A DNA stretch of 64,000 nucleotides, from the NCBI RefSeq assembly GCF_030253575.1, contig NC_080564.1, forward strand, positions 3,826,501 to 3,890,500, in the 5' to 3' direction. Source of the stretch: Rhododendron vialii. Its lineage: Eukaryota; Streptophyta; Magnoliopsida; Ericales; Ericaceae. Positions within the stretch are counted from its first letter, which is position 1; each line of letters starts with the position of its first letter. Under the pieces are notes generated by a model that saw nothing but the letters and a program-made list of their open reading frames with translations, did not search any database and had not been told where the DNA came from. Shown piece after piece: positions 1 to 16,560 of the stretch. A program made the position numbers and the translations under genes.

Positions 1-20
1 TTAGCAAAACTTATGACGGA

Positions 21-76
21 GGTAGCAGTACAAGACAGCTACTCTAGAAGTAGCAGTACAAGACAGCTACTCTAGA
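21..76. repeat. 28-bp tandem duplication
   Basis: The unit beginning GTAGCAGTACAAGACAGC and ending TACTCTAGAA occurs twice head to tail with no visible mismatch, at about 21-48 and 49-76. Confidence 0.85.
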
Positions 77-926
77 ACAACCCAATGCTTGATTTTGATT
101 GATATGGTTTGCTTTCAATGCCAATGTGAAGTGGTACTCGTGATAAAAAGCCCGAGAGAAGGTAGGTGAATCGGTGATGGATGGCATTTATTGTTTGAAA
201 ACGACCTTGGAAGACCCACAGTGAGCTGATCAGTGGAAACTGGACTCTTTCAAAGCTTCGTTTTAAAAATAAAAAAAATACTATCGTGCGAACTTCGTGT
301 GATGCAAAATAAAACTCTCGCAACAGTGTCTTGACGATCACGATCTAACTCGTTCATTTTGAAAGTTTAGAGGCGTTATCTTCATGCAAAAAATAAAATA
401 AATAATCAGACATTGATAAGGTCTTAAGAGAAATGAACGAACGGCCAACTAGCCACTTGTCGTATGTTTCTCTTTGTAACGATTTTGTTTCGTTGAGGCT
501 GATATCGATGTTTCGAGTAATCTGATATTTCGAGAAATGATGAATAGCTATAAGATCTAAGAAACGAGCGATTCGATTTATCAAGTAACCACCGAGATGG
601 TTCCTTTTTAACATAATAACACACATCTACACGCATATAGTAGTAGTAAAGGATACTTTATACGTGCAGAGATGCATTGAATGCATGGGCCTCACAAGTC
701 ACAATCATCTCTCCTGTACAGAAATTTCAAGACGCAACCGGAAATATGATGCAACATTTTGTTGAAAATTCCGCTTGACCAAAAAAAAAAGATGCAACAT
801 TTTGTTGGAATATGTAACTAATAGTTAGGAGAATGTGTTTTGTCCGAGTGAGGCGGAAAACATGAGGTTTTCGCCACAGTCCATTTTGGCCCTACCAAGC
901 GTTCACTGTGGTAATTTGAACCGTTC

Positions 927-1137
927 CATCTTGTAAGGCCCGCAATATGTTCACTCAAAAAATCAGCTCTATTAGACGTCAATAGCTAGCTATACCAAAA
1001 ATTGGTAACAGAATCAAGCATCCGTTTTATAAGCTATACCCAAATTTGTAAGTTCCATCTTGTAAGGCTCCCAAATTAATATGTTCACACGAAAAATCAA
1101 CTCTATTAGACATCAATAACTAGCTATACCAAAAATT
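927..1137. repeat. Diverged direct repeat pair, about 80 bp units
   Basis: Both copies share TTCCATCTTGTAAGGC, then CTATTAGAC(G/A)TCAATA and CTAGCTATACCAAAAATT. The sequence between and after them also contains an inverted match around AATCAAGC / GCTTGATT. Probably a fragment of an uncharacterised transposable element. Confidence 0.65.
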
Positions 1138-1589
1138 TGGGTTTTGGTTTATAAAAGGGACGCTTGATTCTGTCATTAAATTTTGGAAGTTAAACTGTGC
1201 CTATCGTCTATTTTATAAATCAAAATTTAATCTTTTGATATACTTCACTATTAATGTCCGACCAAATTGATTTGGACTCTCAAATTTGACATGGTCAATA
1301 GTTTTTGTCGAGCAAGAACGTGGGAGCAAGTAAAATACTCTGGACTCTCAAATTTGCAAGTTCACGTTGTCCACCTCCTATCATCAGTAAAACTTTGCTT
1401 GGGTAGTTAATTTATGTCCCAGGATTTTTATCCCCGACGCGCATCTTGAATATTCCTCTCTCAGTTTGATCAAAGACAGGCGATTCACGTCGGTTATCAG
1501 AAACATTGGGGAAAAGAATATACTACCCTTGTGCTCTACTCCTAGTTTTGAGTTTGTAATCCATAAAGTTGGTGAGAGAGAGTGGAGAG

Positions 1590-6389
<4,800 letters not shown>

Positions 6390-7852
6390 AAGGACTTTGC
6401 ATCAAAATGCCCTTTGTTTCTGTGCAATGCGTTTTGTGGTACCAAAACTACAATAACCTGTCTACCCAGGATCCTCTGTGAAATGCTTAGGTGCTTATGT
6501 AATATTTGTTTCTGTATGCTATTGACTTATGTGTCGAGGTTCGCCTTTTATCCGTGTGCTATTGATTTATGTGTCGGGCTAATCGAATAGGGGGTTTCGG
6601 TCTGGCTTAAATATCTGCGTTGGGTTAGCACTCCTCTAAAGTTTTGACTTCCATGTCGACTAGTAACTCCATAGAGTCGTAGATTTATAGAGTTTGTTGA
6701 GCATTTTGTTTTTACAAAAAATGATTTAGTATTGATGGTCACTTGATCGGATAACATGTGTTGTTAGTATGATTAAAGAGTCGTAAATTTATAGAGTTTG
6801 TTGGGCATTTTGTTTTTACAAAAAATCAAATTGATTTAGTATTGATGGTCACTTGATCGGATAACATGTGTTGTTAGTATGATTAAAAGAATTAACACTA
6901 AGACAAATTTATCTCGATCACGTGACTTTGAATGTTGGATTAACGGGTTTCTTAAAAATATAAATAAAAATTTATTGGCGAACTGTATAAAATAAATGAT
7001 TTGGCTCATGATGATGATATTGCAAAGGACTCCACCAAAGTAGACTATGTTCCCATAGTGCATAAGAAGGACCCTGGTCTTAGAGTATTATGGAAATGTT
7101 AAATAGTACTAGTGGTGATTCTATGTGTCTCTTTATGGAGTACCTAAGAGAACCGTCTCGTAGTTTTTCAACGCTTTTCACGCTTAAGGCTAATAAACGA
7201 ATTAAACTACTCAAATTCGAACTTTTTATCTGTACTTTATTAGTTAGAACTCATTCAATATCTGTTTGGTATCTACACAAATCATCAATCTTAGAACATT
7301 CCTTGAAGCATGTTAAGTTTTCAATTCAAAGTGACTACTTAGTTTACATCAAAGCTCGTTTGATATCGATTCTCCTAATAAAAAAAATTCATTAAATTTT
7401 CAAAAGAAACTTCAACCATCCACTACTTGAAGTATTATTTAAACCATGTAAAAAAAAAAGAAGAAGTATTATTTAAAGAATTGTTTACCAAAAAAAAATT
7501 TATTTAAAGAATTAAAATGCACTTTAATTATGAGCTTCATGCAAATATACTAAATCGTGGAGAGATGGCCTCTATAGTAATATAATTTTTCAAAATGCTC
7601 AGCGCTCTTATTTGCTATTCTCGCATTGCACTTGCATCTCAATTCTCGATATCGCAGATATTACTTTTTCATGTTTTAGTTCACGGAGTCGCACGGGGAA
7701 TATGTGACTTGGGTTTTTCCTCAATCTATGATGGGAGTGCGTGCCCTCCTGTTTGTCGTTCCATGGGTCCGAAAGCAGTCCCGCGTTCGTTCTCGTTTGG
7801 CTTCTACAAAACGACCTCGTATCACCACATCTCACCGTCGTCAGCCAATGCC
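6390..7852. other. Intergenic region between the ALDH and OXLD-like genes
   Basis: Contains the ALDH 3' untranslated region, a tandem duplication (about 6672-6888) and AT-rich DNA with no supported gene. The in-frame stretch from 7595 to 7852 could be an N-terminal extension of the next gene, but more likely is leader or promoter. Confidence 0.55.
6672..6888. repeat. Tandem duplication, about 105-bp unit
   Basis: The segment from AGAGTCGTAGATTTATAGAG to GTTAGTATGATTAAA is repeated directly after itself, with three or four substitutions and a small insertion (CAAATT) in the second copy, between about 6672-6776 and 6778-6888. Confidence 0.85.
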
Positions 7853-8221
7853 ATGAGAGATCACCTGTCTCTCACCAGAATCGCAACGAACAGAATCCAA
7901 ATCCACCTCCGCCGCGCACGATCTCACTGTCCGCGGCTCCTTTCTGTTGACGTATCGAAAGGTCCCATGACCGACGAAGCCGATAAGGGTACCAAATCAG
8001 GCGACGACGAATCGTCGGCGTTGAAGGGCGGGAAGAAAGAGGAGGAGGAGGAGGAGAAGGTCGTGTTGCCGCCGCCGCCGCCGCCGGAGAAGCCGTTGCC
8101 GGGGGACTGTTGCGGCAGCGGGTGCGTTCGGTGCGTGTGGGATATTTACTACGAAGAGCTTGAGGATTACAACAAACTGGTCTCCGAAATCAAAAGCAAA
8201 AGCGATTCTGGTTCTAAGTAA
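7853..8221 (+). CDS. Oxidoreductase-like domain protein (OXLD1/UPF0651 type), probably mitochondrial
   Basis: Single-exon frame of 122 aa. The C-terminal third carries the Oxidored-like signature PGDCCGSGCVRCVWDIYYEEL (about residues 83-102), with cysteines at about 86, 87, 91 and 94 followed by an acidic-aromatic WDIYYEELEDYN stretch; this is the conserved core of the small eukaryotic OXLD1 family, whose biochemical role is poorly defined. The middle is low complexity: an E run, then a P run. The N-terminus is rich in Arg, Ser and Leu and poor in acidic residues (RIATNRIQIHLRRARSHC), as expected for a mitochondrial presequence, which favours the ATG at 7853. The frame is open upstream to an ATG at 7595 (208 aa), but that extension looks less like protein. 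Function is inferred from the domain only. Confidence 0.75.
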   Translation: MRDHLSLTRIATNRIQIHLRRARSHCPRLLSVDVSKGPMTDEADKGTKSGDDESSALKGGKKEEEEEEKVVLPPPPPPEKPLPGDCCGSGCVRCVWDIYYEELEDYNKLVSEIKSKSDSGSK

Positions 8222-9951
8222 TAACAGGCTGAACCCTAGGGTTCATAAAGTTGAGCTGTGAAATTCATTGACGACTTTCATGATTAAAGGTCTTTTCTTT
8301 TTTCTGTTAATTGTATACAGGTCCTGGTTTATATTGTATTTTGGATGATTATTTAATGGAATGGATTGGTTGTTCTGTTCGTGACACTTTTTTTTTTGCG
8401 AGATTTGTGGATGAGTGTGTGTAGGGATCAAAGTATTTGAGACAATTGTGATAAGTATGTAGTTTTGGCTATGTATCAATGGCTTGTACTACATCATTAG
8501 ACAACGGATTACTAAGTTGGAAGTAGGGCTGCTAACGATTAACCGAGTTCTTCACGAGCAGCTCAAGGCTCAGCTTGTTGTTGGTTCAGTTCTAGCAAGC
8601 TTGAGCTCGAGTTTTGAGCTCGTTTTGTAAACAAACCGAGCTCGAGTTAGTTGCACCTCGGCTCCTTCATACGATTTCGGATTGTTTGTAGCGGCTCGGT
8701 ATGCTGGTTGAAGAAAAGAACTGAGCTCGAACACCTTGATACTAAACGAGCCAAGCTCAAGCTCAATTATTTGGGCTCAACTCGAGCTTGAGCTAGGTTA
8801 ATTTTGAACGAGTGAGCTTGGACACTTCAAAGCTCGGCCAGGCTCGTTTGTAACTTGGAAGCAGGGGATTGGCAGCTAGATTGTTAAACTGGTGGCAGGA
8901 ATGTTAGTTAGATCAGGGCCATAAAAGTGGGGAATAGAGAAGCCACATGGGTGGAATTTGTTTTGTAGGTTTCTCACGTTTGGGATCAGTAATATTTAGG
9001 ACCATGCTAAGTTTTTGGAAGTCCAGTTGGTATGGTATAGGGTTAAAACTACCGTTGGTTTGATAATCTGGTTAGATACTGACTTAGAAGATACCTTTAT
9101 TTAGTATTTACTCAAACAGCATTCTTAGTTTCTAGTCCTTCAAACTGCATTCCTGTTTTTCCCTTTCTAATATGTTTAAAGATCTGTTATGAGAAAAAAT
9201 TGACTGGTCAGGCTTGCCAAAGTATGATGTTTCTACAAAAACTCGGAGAAGATGACTCCAGAGCACCTTCAACCATGTTTCATTTCTCTTAAATGAAATC
9301 GGTTCCATCTTCCAGATGTGATATCTACTCATACTCGTCGAGAATCTGCCTGAATCGGAATCAAGTAGCATGCTGGTTTTCAGGAAAGAAATCATAAAAT
9401 TGCCAAAGAGACCGTCTCTTCATGCATGCTGTTCTGCTATATCATTCAAAAAATGCTGATGTAATTAATTTTTGCTGCTTGGAATACTTTGTGCTAGGTT
9501 TTACTACCAGTGCGGCACTGCATAAGTACATTTCTTCATGATTTGACTTTTCTGATAAGTATACTTATGCATGAATTGCTGGAAAATCAAGCACATTGTC
9601 CTTGGATCTGAATGTCAACTTGTTCTGACTCGATTTAATCCTATCTTATGGGGTGCAAGGAAAAGGAAGGATTAAAAATGGGTGCAAGTCTGTATTGCGC
9701 AATATAAGATTCAGGGGAAATATTCGCCAAAAAGGTGCTACAAGCTTTTAACTGATTGCATTACACCAATCCTTACAGCTATTATTAGACAACCTACTGA
9801 CAAGTATGTTTACCTTGCAGTATTTCAGCAGACAAACTCTACATGTCCGAGATACCAGAACACTACAACACTAGCTATTGAAATATCGTGCCTTGCTTAC
9901 AGACTGTCCAAGAGGTCCTTGTATTGTTAACTGTATGATGTTATCTCCAAA
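8222..9951. other. Intergenic region between convergent OXLD-like and PMT genes
   Basis: 3' flanks of both genes, plus one dispersed repeat (8525-8854). The remainder (8860-9950) shows no coding frame of note; the 88-aa frame at 9132-9395 on the minus strand is not recognisable. Confidence 0.5.
8525..8854. mobile_element. Non-autonomous hAT-like element, GAGCTCG-rich family
   Basis: A 330-bp block full of GAGCTCG/CGAGCTC iterations. It starts AGGGCTGCTAACGA and ends CTCGTTTGTAAC, so the ends are imperfectly inverted (both contain AACGA). The flanks TTGGAAGT (8517-8524) and TTGGAAGC (8855-8862) fit an 8-bp target duplication with one mismatch, which suggests the hAT superfamily. Related sequence occurs at about 15211-15340 and 38352-38535. 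Confidence 0.6.
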
Positions 9952-12900
9952 TCAAGAACGTGCTGCATATGAATCTGGTCGCCACTCTGACTTCTGTGCA
10001 CTAAGTATTCCTTCCTGGTTTTTGGAGAAGGTTAAATGAACCTCCCAGTGCAATGACTTCAACAAGTTCTCTACTTCCCCAATTGTGCTTGACTCATCAC
10101 GGACAATCAACTTACCTCCTGGCCTGACTATTCTGTCAATCTCTGCCATCACTGGTTCAATTTTGCACCTGCCAAAGACAAATAAGGTACTGATACGCAT
10201 CTCATGGATTATGAGAAAAGAAGTGAAAATGATGACAATGAAATATTAATTCAACAACCTAACTTGCCTACCTCTTTTTCAGCTTTGAAAAAAGATGGTC
10301 CGCATGAAGGAGATCGTAGGATCGGGGGTACGTGCTGAAGGATTCACACCAGTCATGATATATCCCAAAGAGACCCCTTTCATATATTATGGGCAATGTA
10401 TCTGGAGAGTCTATGTTCACTACATTCATGACCCACACCTTAAGGTCCTTCAAAGCCGCAGCAAACCTGTGAGCATGGTTGTTAGAATAGTGCCACTCAG
10501 GATTCTATTCTGCGCTTGATACTAGATTCAACCAATTCAATTCGAATCTTGCTATTGAAACGGTGATTAAGGGAATGTTGCAACTCCATTTTTGATTCAC
10601 TATGATTCGGTACGATTCAGTTTGCTTTCTATTTATTGTTTGCATAATGAATATAACGATGTCGTTTTCACTCTCTATCAGGAGAAAGCGAGAAATCAAT
10701 TACTTATATGATTGTTTATCTTAATATGAGTGTAAAGATTTTGATATTACTTTATTCTAAACAGTATTTATTTCCAGATGCATATATAATATCAAACTAA
10801 ATATCATATCCAATGCCCGTAAGTGTTCGTTAGGTACCATATGGGGTGACATCGTAGTAGCAATCACTTGGGGGGAAGAGATTATTTACCCGCCATAAAC
10901 AGCTCTCATGTCCATGACATTTCTCACGTTGTCCCAACTGATACCCAATCCACTGAGATATGTCTTGCTCACCATCCGGCCCCAGTGTTCGTTGTCTCTC
11001 GCAAAATCGTCTGGAGCTGGTTTACCGTAAATTCCCATCTGGGATTTGTTTAACCAGTATGGAGGTGTCTGTAGTCGTTGAGGCCAATTTTGAGGCCATC
11101 GCGACCCTCTCTCAACCTCCCCCTCTGGCACACGGTGCATGCAGGACTGCAGAGCTACATACCTGAAGATTTGACAACAGATTATATATAGTTCCACCTT
11201 CAAGTAAAAGGACTGTATATAGTTTGCACGATGTCTGCAAAATTATCAATTTCCTTAATGAAGCATTGCCAACATTCAGGACGCTACTACATTGTGCTTT
11301 TATGATAAACAATTGAGTTATCTGTTGAAATTCAGCCAGGTTAATGCATGCATCAGTCTGTAAGGAAAACTACCAGGCAGCGTTTGGATCATCATCGCTT
11401 TTGCACATTGGAGTTGCATTTTGCTTTCTTTGGTCGTAACATTCATTGGATGTTGGTTTGTGGTAGATGGCAGCACCAACGGAGTTTAGTTTATCCTTCT
11501 TGATGGTAACAAGCTCCCAACACATGGACTTTGTTAGTGCAGACATTTCTGAAAACAAACTACATGTCAGTTTTTTGGGAAAAATACTAAAACTATCACA
11601 GTTCAGAGGAAAAACAAAAAGTTCGGAATATTACCTTTCCAGATCTCTACGTCTTCCTCAAGTGTCTGGTACACAGGTGTGGCTGACCAGACAAAGAAAC
11701 CCCCAGGTCGTAGAACACGATTCAATTCCAAAAGAAGTCGGCCACCTGCATGGGAAGCAATCCAATTTTCTTATGGAAAGCTGAGTAACAGAGATATAAG
11801 ATCTGACCTAAGATACTGGAACTTGGGAGTTGGGAGAACCTTCTTCGTGCCAGGGAACTCGACAACGCGCACAATGCACGATATCAAAGACCCTGCTTGG
11901 AAATGGGAGCCGCTGAGAGCCCATCACAGCAGATATTGCAGGTATTCCTCTTTCAAGTGCAAACTGAACTTGAGCCTCGTGTTCGTCTTTTGGTGCTAGA
12001 GACATTGCAAGAACATCTCTTTCAAATAGGAACCCCCCAAAGCTTGCTACTCCACAGCCAACATCCAGTATGACTCGGGTGCGCTTCCCCCATGCAATGT
12101 CGGGTACTGCCTGCATTCATCAGGATTTCGTGTTCAATTCTGTCAAAACTGTACCGCATGAATTCAATAGTATAACCATCCACATATCTAGATGGTTTAT
12201 ACATGTGCTTCCTAATCAGGAGATGATCCCTTAGTTGAATGCCCCAACTAACATTAAGACTGGCACTTTAGGCTGTGGGTGCATCAAGAGTTTATTTAGG
12301 TACTGGCCGCATATCTTGCTAATTCTATACCGGGACACTGTCGTTCTATCGCTCTGTTACAAATCAATAAAAATATCCCGAATCATAAGGCCAGGTTTGG
12401 TTACCTTTCTGCTGAAAACACATACAATTTTATCCATGGGACCAGAGCATTATATTACATATTCACTCATAGCATATTCTACGAGTAGTGGAACACAGAG
12501 AGTAAACCATGATGATCATTGTCGTCGTACGCTGTATATGTGTATTCATTAGTATGTTTTAATTTTTATTGCAATTTCTGTCCACTAGGCGGTGAGACAA
12601 CATTTACCATTACGGCACTATTAGATTTTGCATAAATATGATCTGATACAAAATTGTGGGCACTACCAGAAGAAACGATTCAGTGGGGTGTCTGATAATG
12701 GGAAAACTCACCTCTTCAATGAAATCAATATAGTGTAGAGCACCGTGTATGAACTGGGTGCCACCACCCGGAAAAGTGAGGAACTCCCCTGTAACCTTTA
12801 CCCAATTCTGGTGCCCTTTCACCTCTGCTAGCTTCGTGTGAGGAACATTATGGTACCATATCTGCCAACACCCAAAAATTTCTTATTAAAGACATTCATG

Positions 12901-14256
12901 CATTAATCAATGGTCAAATTGTTTAGGTAAGACTGAAGACCATACCTTATCTCTGCTTGTAGGCCACTCGATAGGCCTCTTGTAACCGTTCGGGAGAGGG
13001 ACCAGACAGGTGGGAGCCTCCTCAGGACAATGCCTTTCGCGATGCTCAAAATGCCTTGTAGTGCGCAACTTCTTCAATGCTTTCTCATTGTCCAAACAGG
13101 GTATGTAGTCTGTACCTGCAGTTACGTTACACAGCTGCCATGTGTACCCATAGATGCTACCATCTTGATCGTCCGGACCATTCTTCCGTCTCTCCTTTTG
13201 GTTCTCAGATTGGTCTGCTTGAGTCGACCAGGATTTCTTCGACTCTTTGGACTCTTTTGGTATTCCTGAACTCTCTCCCCCTAATAAAGATCCATCCGGA
13301 TTTAATTGAGTTGGCTTCTCTTCCTTCTTGTTGTCTATTTTTGAGTGGCTCTCATGTTGATCGTTGCTATTTTGTGTTTCTGAACTCCCGGTTTTGGTTC
13401 GTCTGGGGCTAGGTTTTGCTTGAGACGTATGATTGTCATTCTTATTAGAGGACAGCAAGGGCACTGCTTCATCATGTTCTATTTGGTCGTGGCTTGTTCC
13501 CTCTTCAAGCCCATGTTGTCCTTTTTGTTGATGATGTTTTTTCTTTTGCGCTTCTTCCTGTTTCTGACGTTGATCATTCATTTGCATCTCCTCTTGAATT
13601 TGTTGTTTTTCGTTACTTTCTTGATTGTTCATTCTTCTTTCTTCTTGTTGGTTCTGTGTCAATGAACTTTCCTCGGTCACCTGATTCTCGCGCTCTTTTT
13701 GCTTCTCTTGTTCTTCAACAGACACTTTCCCTTGTAACCCTTGAGGGTTCTCTTCAACACCCGATCCAGGTTTCCTCGGTACACTCTCTTCGTCATTCTT
13801 GCTTTCGGCTCTGCTATCTTTTTCAGATTCCCGGTTATTACTCTCCGCAACATGAATTTCTTGTTCCATCTGAGACCTTTCATTGTCATTAGTTTCCTTC
13901 AATTGTGTAGGATTTTCATTGCCGTTTGTTTCCTTCAATTGTGTAGTATCATCGGATTTGATGGCTTCGTCAGGGAGCTGACCCGGATTATCCTCAAAAG
14001 CCTCGGAGATTTTCTTGTCGGTGAGTTCAATTGGCTGGGAGTTTTTGTTGGCCGAAGAGAAGTCAGCAGTGGCAGCAGAGGTGGACTCGTCGGAGGTGGT
14101 GGTGGTGCGAGAGGTGGTTTGTGGTGGTATGACCGAGTTGGAGGTCAGCATCCACACGCCGAGAACACATAATGCAACAAAGACTATGGTGGTTGCTGTT
14201 GACGTATAGGAAGAGCCTGATGACCGCTGCTTGTTACGTGCCTTACCGGAAGCCAT
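9952..14256 (-). CDS. Golgi PMT-type putative methyltransferase (PMT24-27 group, DUF248), 8 exons
   Basis: Type II membrane protein of the QUA2/TSD2/PMT family, thought to methylate pectin in the Golgi lumen. Exons (transcription order): 14256-12946, 12861-12712, 12110-11840, 11745-11635, 11548-11374, 11162-10890, 10466-10272, 10168-9952; all GT-AG, 900 aa. A short cytosolic tail ([13 protein letters not shown]) precedes one membrane segment (about 19-40). Residues about 45-360 are a very hydrophilic E/Q/N/K/S-rich stalk with coiled-coil character. The methyltransferase part follows: [15 protein letters not shown], the SAM-binding [13 protein letters not shown] (about 501), [59 protein letters not shown] and, in the second half, [15 protein letters not shown] and [14 protein letters not shown]. 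The long stalk makes it longer than PMT24/25 (about 770 aa by memory) and nearer PMT26/27, so I do not assign a number. Divergent from the importin-like gene. Confidence 0.93.
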
Positions 14257-14294
14257 GTTGGTTAGTTCACCTGGGTCTTGTTTGCATGCATGTG

Positions 14295-14299
<5 letters not shown>

Positions 14300-14351
<52 letters not shown>

Positions 14352-14449
14352 TATGCAGAGAGGAATGTTAAACAGGGTCAAAATGGAATGTAGGGGATGG
14401 TAGTAACCAGAGAGAGGATTCAGTTACATTTGTGGAGGAAGATGAAAGC

Positions 14450-14484
<35 letters not shown>

Positions 14485-14589
14485 TCCAAAGTTGGAATGT
14501 CTCAAGATCCAAAGGAGTCGGAAAAGGGAATTTGTTGGACAATTTTTCCATTTATGAACGAAGGTCCCTTCTCCATGCAGTAAGACTCT

Positions 14590-14625
<36 letters not shown>
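14300..14625. repeat. Microsatellite cluster (GA)n, (GA)n, (TG)n
   Basis: Long dinucleotide runs at about 14300-14348 (GA), 14452-14480 (GA) and 14593-14624 (TG). The first starts about 45 bp upstream of the PMT start codon and so reads as a CT tract in that gene's leader. Confidence 0.95.
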
Positions 14626-14865
14626 TAAGAGGGTAAAGTTGCCATAGTATTAAGTCTTGAAAATAAATTGTTGGTGAATCGAAACATGATCTTGAACATT
14701 TTGCAGAAAGATAAACCTGTATTGGATTAACTTGCTCTAAGTTATAAATATGTTTGATGCATGTCTGAAATATGTTTTGGTACATACCCCCCAAAAAAAG
14801 AAAAATGTTTTGATAATCAGGTTAACTATGTTGATCTAAAACTAATCTTACTAAGTACACACTTA

Positions 14866-15036
14866 GGCTCCGTTCAATTAAAATTCTTATTTTTTAAATA
14901 CTTATTTTCTGCTTTACGAGATATGTCATTCTCTCATAATATATTACCTTTAATTCAAAAAACAAAATTAGTACTTGTTTAAAATATAAGTACTACGTAT
15001 TTTAGTTAGTGAACACTCTTATTGAACCGTAGAGCC
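14866..15036. mobile_element. Tourist-like MITE, degenerate
   Basis: Starts GGCTCCGTTCAAT after TTA and ends ATTGAACCGTAGAGCC, an imperfect inverted repeat. The AT-rich inside with repeated AAGTACTTATTTT-type words is like the element at 16322-16560. The 3-bp duplication is not exact on the right side. Confidence 0.5.
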
Positions 15037-15210
15037 CATAGTTTTGAGTAATTATTTGGTGCCATTGGGGCCTCACGTAGTGTCCAGAGCCTTCTAATAC
15101 CAGGTTCATCACTTAGTTGTGACTCATGGGGTCCGTACAAATATGTAGTAGTGGAAGGCTCTAAGGCACCATAGGGCAGTCAATAATTTTTCCACATGTG
15201 GATCAAAATA

Positions 15211-15340
15211 ATAACGGCTTGGCTCGTGGCTCGGTTTGTTTACTAAACGAGCCGATTCGTGCTCGAGCTTGAGTTTTCGATTTGTTAAGTAAAAGTTCGG
15301 ATCGTTAAGTTCGGCTTAGCTAGTTTGCAGCCCTTCTACC
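15211..15340. mobile_element. GAGCTCG-family element, fragment
   Basis: Contains GGCTTGGCTCGTGGCTCGG, ACTAAACGAGCC, GCTCGAGCTTGAG and the end TTTGCAGCCCTT, as in the 8525 and 38352 copies. Ends were not resolved. Confidence 0.5.
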
Positions 15341-15795
15341 CTTAGAGGCCGGCATTTTTAGCTCCTGTATGCTTGGGCCAGGACAGCCGAAAGAAACCCA
15401 AGCCCAGTCTGAAAATTTGTAGTAAGAGCTTCGCAACGTAAATTGAAGAACTTGTAAGGCCGTCAGGGTAGCATGAAATTTGATATGGAAGTATTTTCCG
15501 CCGGAGGTGAAGAGATATCATTACTGCATTAAAAAATAAACTTGATATGGACGAAGGTTTTTTTTTTTTTATCCGGACGAAGGTTGTTAATTAATAATAG
15601 GGTTGACTACAAATTGTAGCAATTTGAAAGGATCATTAGAATTGATTCGCTGCAAGTTTTGCATTACGCAACAAAAATCACCTAAAATATGCAAAAATCT
15701 CATCAACTTTACGTGGGATTAATAAAAAAACCACAACCCTCTACTTCTCCATCACAATCCAAAGAGTGTGTTGACGTTAAGGATGCAATTGAGGA

Positions 15796-16068
15796 GACCC
15801 CATGGCACGGTGGTCAGTGCGTGTCTGACTCAATGTTTGTTCACTTTTAAGGTCTCACATTCGGAATTTCTTAGGAGCAATTAATTCTCGTGAGGCCAGT
15901 TCATACAGAATTATGCTCCGATCTTAAATGGCCTCCCTATTAGTGGACAGTGAAATTGATCCCAAGATTAATTGAGATGCACATATATATGCTGAATCAA
16001 ACACCTTAAGATGTCCCAAAAAAGAAGAAGAAGAATCTGCAACTGGGGAATTCCCCAAAAAAGAAGAA
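15796..16068 (+). mobile_element. Probable SINE with 14-bp target duplication
   Basis: A 273-bp insert lies between two exact copies of GATGCAATTGAGGA (15782-15795 and 16069-16082). It begins GACCCCATGGCACGGTGG with TGGTCAGTGCG (box-A-like) and ends with an A-rich stretch CCCCAAAAAAGAAGAA. A long duplication with an A-rich 3' end is the mark of target-primed reverse transcription. The box B match is weak, so the SINE label is inferred; another short retroposon is possible. Confidence 0.7.
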
Positions 16069-16084
16069 GATGCAATTGAGGAAT

Positions 16085-16255
16085 TTTACTACTGAGGCCA
16101 CGTTCCGGTAAGGAAAATAAGTACTTATTTTTTTAATAAGCATTTATTTTTTTAATTAAGGGTGATGTATTGCGAAAGAATTATTTGTCCCGTAAAACGA
16201 AAAATAAATACTTAAAAAAATTAAAATCTTAACAGAACGAGACTCGTTAAAATAT
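16085..16255. mobile_element. AT-rich MITE, degenerate
   Basis: A block with AAGTACTTATTT words whose right part (GGTGATGTATTGCGAAAGAA ... AACGAGACTCG) is clearly related to 51448-51532. Terminal repeats are eroded. Confidence 0.5.
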
Positions 16256-16321
16256 TGATCACCCCAATTTCAAATACCCTCGACGGAGTTCAAACCTTAA
16301 CTTTGAAGTGAGAGAGTCTAA

Positions 16322-16560
16322 GGCTCCGTTCCAGAACACCTTCTTAAAAAATAAGTACTTATTTCATATTTTCAAACTCAAAAATAATGTGAATGAAAAA
16401 TATTTTTTTGATTTTTTTTATACTGTATAAAAGATCTCGATGAGATCTATCAAACAAGATCCATATTGATAGAAAAATTATTTGTGTAAACACATTATTT
16501 TTGAGCTTGAAATTATCTTTTTAAAAAATAAATACTTATATTGAGTACTGGAACGGAGCC
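16322..16560. mobile_element. Tourist-like MITE (PIF/Harbinger type)
   Basis: Starts GGCTCCGTTCCAG and ends CTGGAACGGAGCC, a perfect 13-bp terminal inverted repeat; 239 bp, AT-rich, no coding capacity. Flanked by TAA (left) and TAG (right), a near 3-bp duplication. It sits about 350 bp upstream of the importin-like start codon. Confidence 0.8.

Larger units (their letters stand above)
1..1589. other. Upstream region of the ALDH3F1-like gene
   Basis: No supported gene; the longest frames (89-90 aa, 72-626) resemble nothing I know and lack coding character. It holds a 28-bp tandem duplication near the left edge and a pair of about 80-bp direct repeats (about 927-1010 and 1050-1135). A TATAAAA stands at 1150-1156, about 430 bp before the ATG; whether it is the functional TATA box cannot be told. 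The 30 bp before the ATG are GA-rich. Confidence 0.6.

Noticed and set aside
13030-14172. Several plus-strand frames of 79-143 aa
   Set aside because: They are antisense to the PMT exon 1, whose minus-strand frame has clear homology.
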